From Bog-473 sp963838835 (GTDB taxonomy: Bacteria; Actinomycetota; Acidimicrobiia; Acidimicrobiales; RAAP-2): a stretch of 64,000 nt of DNA. The notes under the pieces are model-generated. The model had not been told where the DNA came from. It ran no database searches and worked only from the letters and a program-made list of their open reading frames with translations. Numbering within the stretch: position 1 is the first letter of the stretch; every line of letters starts with the position of its first letter. Where the stretch lies: assembly GCA_963838835.1 (NCBI GenBank), contig CAWITA010000016.1:620001-684000 (forward strand). Reading direction: 5' to 3'. The position numbers and the translations under genes are program-made. Positions 61,452-64,000 of the stretch are shown piece by piece.

Positions 61452-63014
61452 GTGGTCCCGATGATCGGGAGGTCTCGGGCCGCGACGAGGCTGCTCCTCG
61501 CAGGGTCGGCGGCGCTGCTGGCCGTGGGGTGCGGGCGCCTTCCCGGGTCGCCGGCTGCCCCGGCGCAGGCGGCGCGCCACGCGGCCACCAAAACCAGCAC
61601 GAGCACGTCCACGACGCTGGGCACGACCTCGTCCACGACGCAGCCGCCGGTGACGCCGATCTCGTGGTCGCCGTGCAACGGGGACCTGCAGTGCGGCACC
61701 TTGTTGGTGCCGTTGGACTACGCGGACCCGACGGGGCCCATGATCTCCATCGCCGTGGCCCGCCACCTTGCCGAGGACCCCGCCGCCCGGATCGGGTCAC
61801 TCGTGATCGATCCGGGGGGGCCGGGGGTGTCGGGCATCGACGACATGTCGAACGAGCTTGCTTCGCTCACGCCGCAGCTTCTCGACGACTTCGACATCGT
61901 GCTGTTCGACCCCCGAGGCGTGGAGCGGAGCGATCCCGTCACCTGTGGGGAGGCGCCCGGCGCGTCGACCGCTACGCCCCTGCCGGACCCGGTCCCGGCG
62001 ACGCCGAGCCAGCAGACGGCGGCCATCGCGGGTTTGAAGCAGTTCGCGGCCGCCTGCGAGAAGGCGAGTGCCAGCGTGCTTCCGTACGTCGGGTCCGTCG
62101 ACGTGGCGCGGGACATGGACCGGCTCCGCAGCGCGCTGGGCGACGCCGGTCTCACCTACATGGGGCAGTCGTACGGCACGCTGCTGGGATTGACGTACGC
62201 CTCGATGTTCCCCACTCACGTCCGCGCCATGGTGCTCGACAGCGTCATCGATCCCGCGCTGACCTTCACCCAGATCACGCAGGGGCAGGCGCAGGGGTTC
62301 GAGGCGCTCCTGCAGTCGTTCTTCGCGTGGTGCGCCGCCAGCTCCTCCTGCCCGTGGCGACCGACCGGTGACCCCACGGCGGCACTGCTGGCGCAGATCC
62401 AAGCCGCCACGTCCTCACCGGCACCGGCGGGGGGCGGCGGTCAGGTGGCCGGGGCGGGTGAGCTGTACGACGCGCTCCTCGACGGCTTGTACGCCCAGTC
62501 GGACTGGCCCCAACTCGGTGCCGCACTGGCCGCGGACGCCGGCGGCAACGGTGGCCCGGTGGTCACCATGTCCGACCACTACAACCAGAACGGGTCCACC
62601 AACCAAGACGATGTCGCCTTGGCCGTGGACTGCCTCGACCACCCGGTTTCCCACGATCTGCGCGTCTACGGCTACTTGGCCGATCTGCTCAAACTCTCGG
62701 CACCGGTCTTCGGGCCGCTTCTGGCCTGGGGAGAGGCGGCCTGCGCGGTGTGGCCGGTGCCGCCCACACGACCGGTTGGGCCGGTGGCCGCACCGGGGGC
62801 GCCACCCATCCTCGTCATCGGGACGACCAACGACCCGGCGACGCCGTACGCCTGGGCGGTGAACGTGTCGAAGGAACTCCAGCGCGGCGTGCTGCTCACG
62901 CGTGACGGCGATGACCACGTTGCCTACTTCTACAGCGCCTGCGTGCGCGGGTACGTGCAGGCGTATCTCGTCGGCGGGGTCACGCCACCCCCGGGCACCG
63001 TCTGCACCTCGTGA
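61452..63014 (+). CDS. TAP-type alpha/beta-hydrolase lipoprotein (tripeptidyl aminopeptidase-like)
   Basis: 520 residues from GTG 61452; ATG 61461 is an alternative. Lipoprotein signal with lipobox 'LLAVGC' (C27) and a Thr/Ser-rich linker. The hydrolase domain has the N-terminal 'CGTLLVPLDYADP' and oxyanion 'VIDPGGPGVSGI' typical of S33/TAP proteins, nucleophile S240 in 'MGQSYGTLLG', and C-terminal Asp and His in 'IGTTNDPATPYAW' and 'DGDDHVAYF'. Such secreted enzymes cleave short peptides from N termini or hydrolyse esters. Intact frame. Confidence 0.9.
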   Translation: MVPMIGRSRAATRLLLAGSAALLAVGCGRLPGSPAAPAQAARHAATKTSTSTSTTLGTTSSTTQPPVTPISWSPCNGDLQCGTLLVPLDYADPTGPMISIAVARHLAEDPAARIGSLVIDPGGPGVSGIDDMSNELASLTPQLLDDFDIVLFDPRGVERSDPVTCGEAPGASTATPLPDPVPATPSQQTAAIAGLKQFAAACEKASASVLPYVGSVDVARDMDRLRSALGDAGLTYMGQSYGTLLGLTYASMFPTHVRAMVLDSVIDPALTFTQITQGQAQGFEALLQSFFAWCAASSSCPWRPTGDPTAALLAQIQAATSSPAPAGGGGQVAGAGELYDALLDGLYAQSDWPQLGAALAADAGGNGGPVVTMSDHYNQNGSTNQDDVALAVDCLDHPVSHDLRVYGYLADLLKLSAPVFGPLLAWGEAACAVWPVPPTRPVGPVAAPGAPPILVIGTTNDPATPYAWAVNVSKELQRGVLLTRDGDDHVAYFYSACVRGYVQAYLVGGVTPPPGTVCTS

Positions 63015-63019
63015 TGCCG

Positions 63020-63599
63020 GCCGGTTGGTGAAACGGTAGGCCCCACTTCCCACCGAGACCACGGCCGTCTCTCCCCCGGATGGAAGAGACGGCCACCCCC
63101 GGGGCCATTGCCGCCGCGAGACCGCTCTCCCGCACACTCGAGATCCGAGGCCGGCAGGTGTACCAAAGCTGAGGCGTTGGCGGGCACGACAATGTCCAGT
63201 GCCACTCCTGCTCCCCGCCGCTGGCACGACACCGCGACAGGTCCGGCGATCGTCGGCATCGAGCCCCTGGCGCGGGCCAGCTCCGCCGACAGTGGCGCAA
63301 CCACGACCCGGACCGTGTCTTCGGGGTTGGGTTCCATGAGCGACAGGCCAAGCAGTGTCTCTTGCATCGCGACCAGTGCGGACGACCCCCACCCGTGCGA
63401 CATGGAGTCCCCGACCAGGTCGCTCGCGTCCAGGTCTCCCAGGTGAAGGTGCCCCCCTTGGCAGGGACCTGGGCCTATAGCCCGGGACCGAGGCGTCCGT
63501 CGGAATCCGCACCAGGTCGGTGGGCCGTCCCGACGTGGCCAGCGCACACAGCAGCTCGAGTCCGTGGTTCGGCCCGACGTCGATCCCGAGGGACGCCAC
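63020..63599 (-). pseudogene. C-terminal remnant of a GH78-like (alpha-L-rhamnosidase) protein
   Basis: Three frames together give 'SLGIDVGPNHGLELLCALAT', 'SGRPTDLVRI', then 'GDSMSHGWGSSALVAMQETL', 'LGLSLMEPNPEDTVRVVVAP' and 'GPVAVSCQRRGAGVALDIVV', ending near 'SGAYRFTN'. This is the end of the six-hairpin barrel and the C-terminal beta domain of GH78-type enzymes. The several hundred residues expected upstream are missing; the next gene (63718, other strand) starts about 120 bp away. A decayed fragment. Confidence 0.62.
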
Positions 63600-63717
63600 G
63601 GACGCACCGGTTCGTCATGCCGGTTGTGGTCGCAGCAGGTACTGGCGGCGCGCCATAGTGGGCGGCGCGGCGACCCGCGCCGCGGCCAACGGACTCGAGG
63701 AAAGAAGGAGGCATCCG

Positions 63718-64000
63718 GTGCCCGTACCCGAAGAAGCACTCAGCGCCCGCAACGTGATGTTCACGGGCCACGAGGGGGCTCAGATCAACGCCTACCAGGC
63801 GCTCCCGGCAGGTGATGGACCCTTCGGCGGCGTCCTCGTCATCCATCATCTCCCCGGGTGGGACTCGCCCACCAAGGAGATCACGCGGCGCTTCGCGGCC
63901 AACGGCTACAACGCGATCTGCCCCAACCTCTACGCACGGCAGGGGTTCGACGTCGACCCCGACGACGCCGCCGCCGCGACGCGCGAGGCCGGTGGCGTAC
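63718..64000 (+). CDS. Dienelactone hydrolase family protein, N-terminal part (runs off the window)
   Basis: GTG 63718 behind AAGGAGG. The first 94 residues read 'VPVPEEALSARNVMFTGHEG' and 'GPFGGVLVIHHLPGWDSPTK' (oxyanion-loop region), then 'RRFAANGYNAICPNLYARQG'. This is the start of a DLH-type alpha/beta hydrolase whose Cys nucleophile and His would follow beyond the window. No operon partner can be judged. Confidence 0.85.
   Translation, partial: MPVPEEALSARNVMFTGHEGAQINAYQALPAGDGPFGGVLVIHHLPGWDSPTKEITRRFAANGYNAICPNLYARQGFDVDPDDAAAATREAGGV

Overview
The window looks like a high-GC actinobacterium, most probably an acidimicrobial lineage (class Acidimicrobiia). Pointers: many GTG starts and GTGA stop/start overlaps, a secreted protein built of 'GYWLVASDGGVFAFGDA'-type repeats that are very common in that class, F420-type LLM oxidoreductases, a perfect actinobacterial LexA box at recA, and a rimO-pgsA-cinA block. 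No rRNA or CRISPR array is visible; there is one tRNA.

Layout. (1) 1-24.9 kb: a lower-GC accessory stretch of short, mostly monocistronic genes. It has an LTTR with a divergent cupin-like gene, three APH-fold phosphotransferases, a VOC protein, a methionine aminopeptidase with an IS630 element just behind its stop codon, a frameshifted GNAT, a deaminase, a MerR-PP2C fusion, a truncated ribosomal-protection GTPase, an SDR, and three paralogous single-pass membrane proteins, two of them next to small YtrA-type GntR regulators. A TusA/DsrE2 protein lies between 26-bp direct repeats; a GYW-repeat protein, an APC permease and a methyltransferase follow. (2) 25.3-31.8 kb: four different insertion elements end to end (NF041680-like with DUF6788; IS5-like carrying a SEC-C gene; IS1380; IS110), all with broken transposase frames. 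(3) 31.8-35.1 kb: a 790-bp unit between perfect 21-bp inverted repeats, then a small integrative module (xis-like gene, small overlapping ORFs, tyrosine integrase) next to tRNA-Ser(GCT). (4) 35.2-64 kb: higher-GC, core-like DNA. It holds rimO-pgsA-cinA, an OmpR/HK pair, a GT2/GtrA plus GT39 envelope-glycan operon, a LivJ-type binding protein, a DUF2127 protein, a macro-domain protein, two paralogous exported lipoproteins, recA, a DUF4214-methyltransferase, an exported DUF3048/GH43/dimethylformamidase-like operon, a hexapeptide acyltransferase-serB-hemolysin III operon, an ECH/LLM/amidohydrolase operon, a TAP-type lipoprotein hydrolase, a GH78 remnant and the start of a dienelactone hydrolase gene.

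How the parts fit. The right half is chromosomal backbone concerned with translation modification, phospholipid synthesis, SOS repair, serine synthesis and cell-surface carbohydrate handling. The left half reads as a genomic island of resistance-like, regulatory and mobile genes ending at the tRNA-Ser/integrase junction. Single-base indels break many frames, including the 3' end of recA, so part of the apparent decay is probably assembly or base-calling error. Every frameshift call should be read with that caveat.
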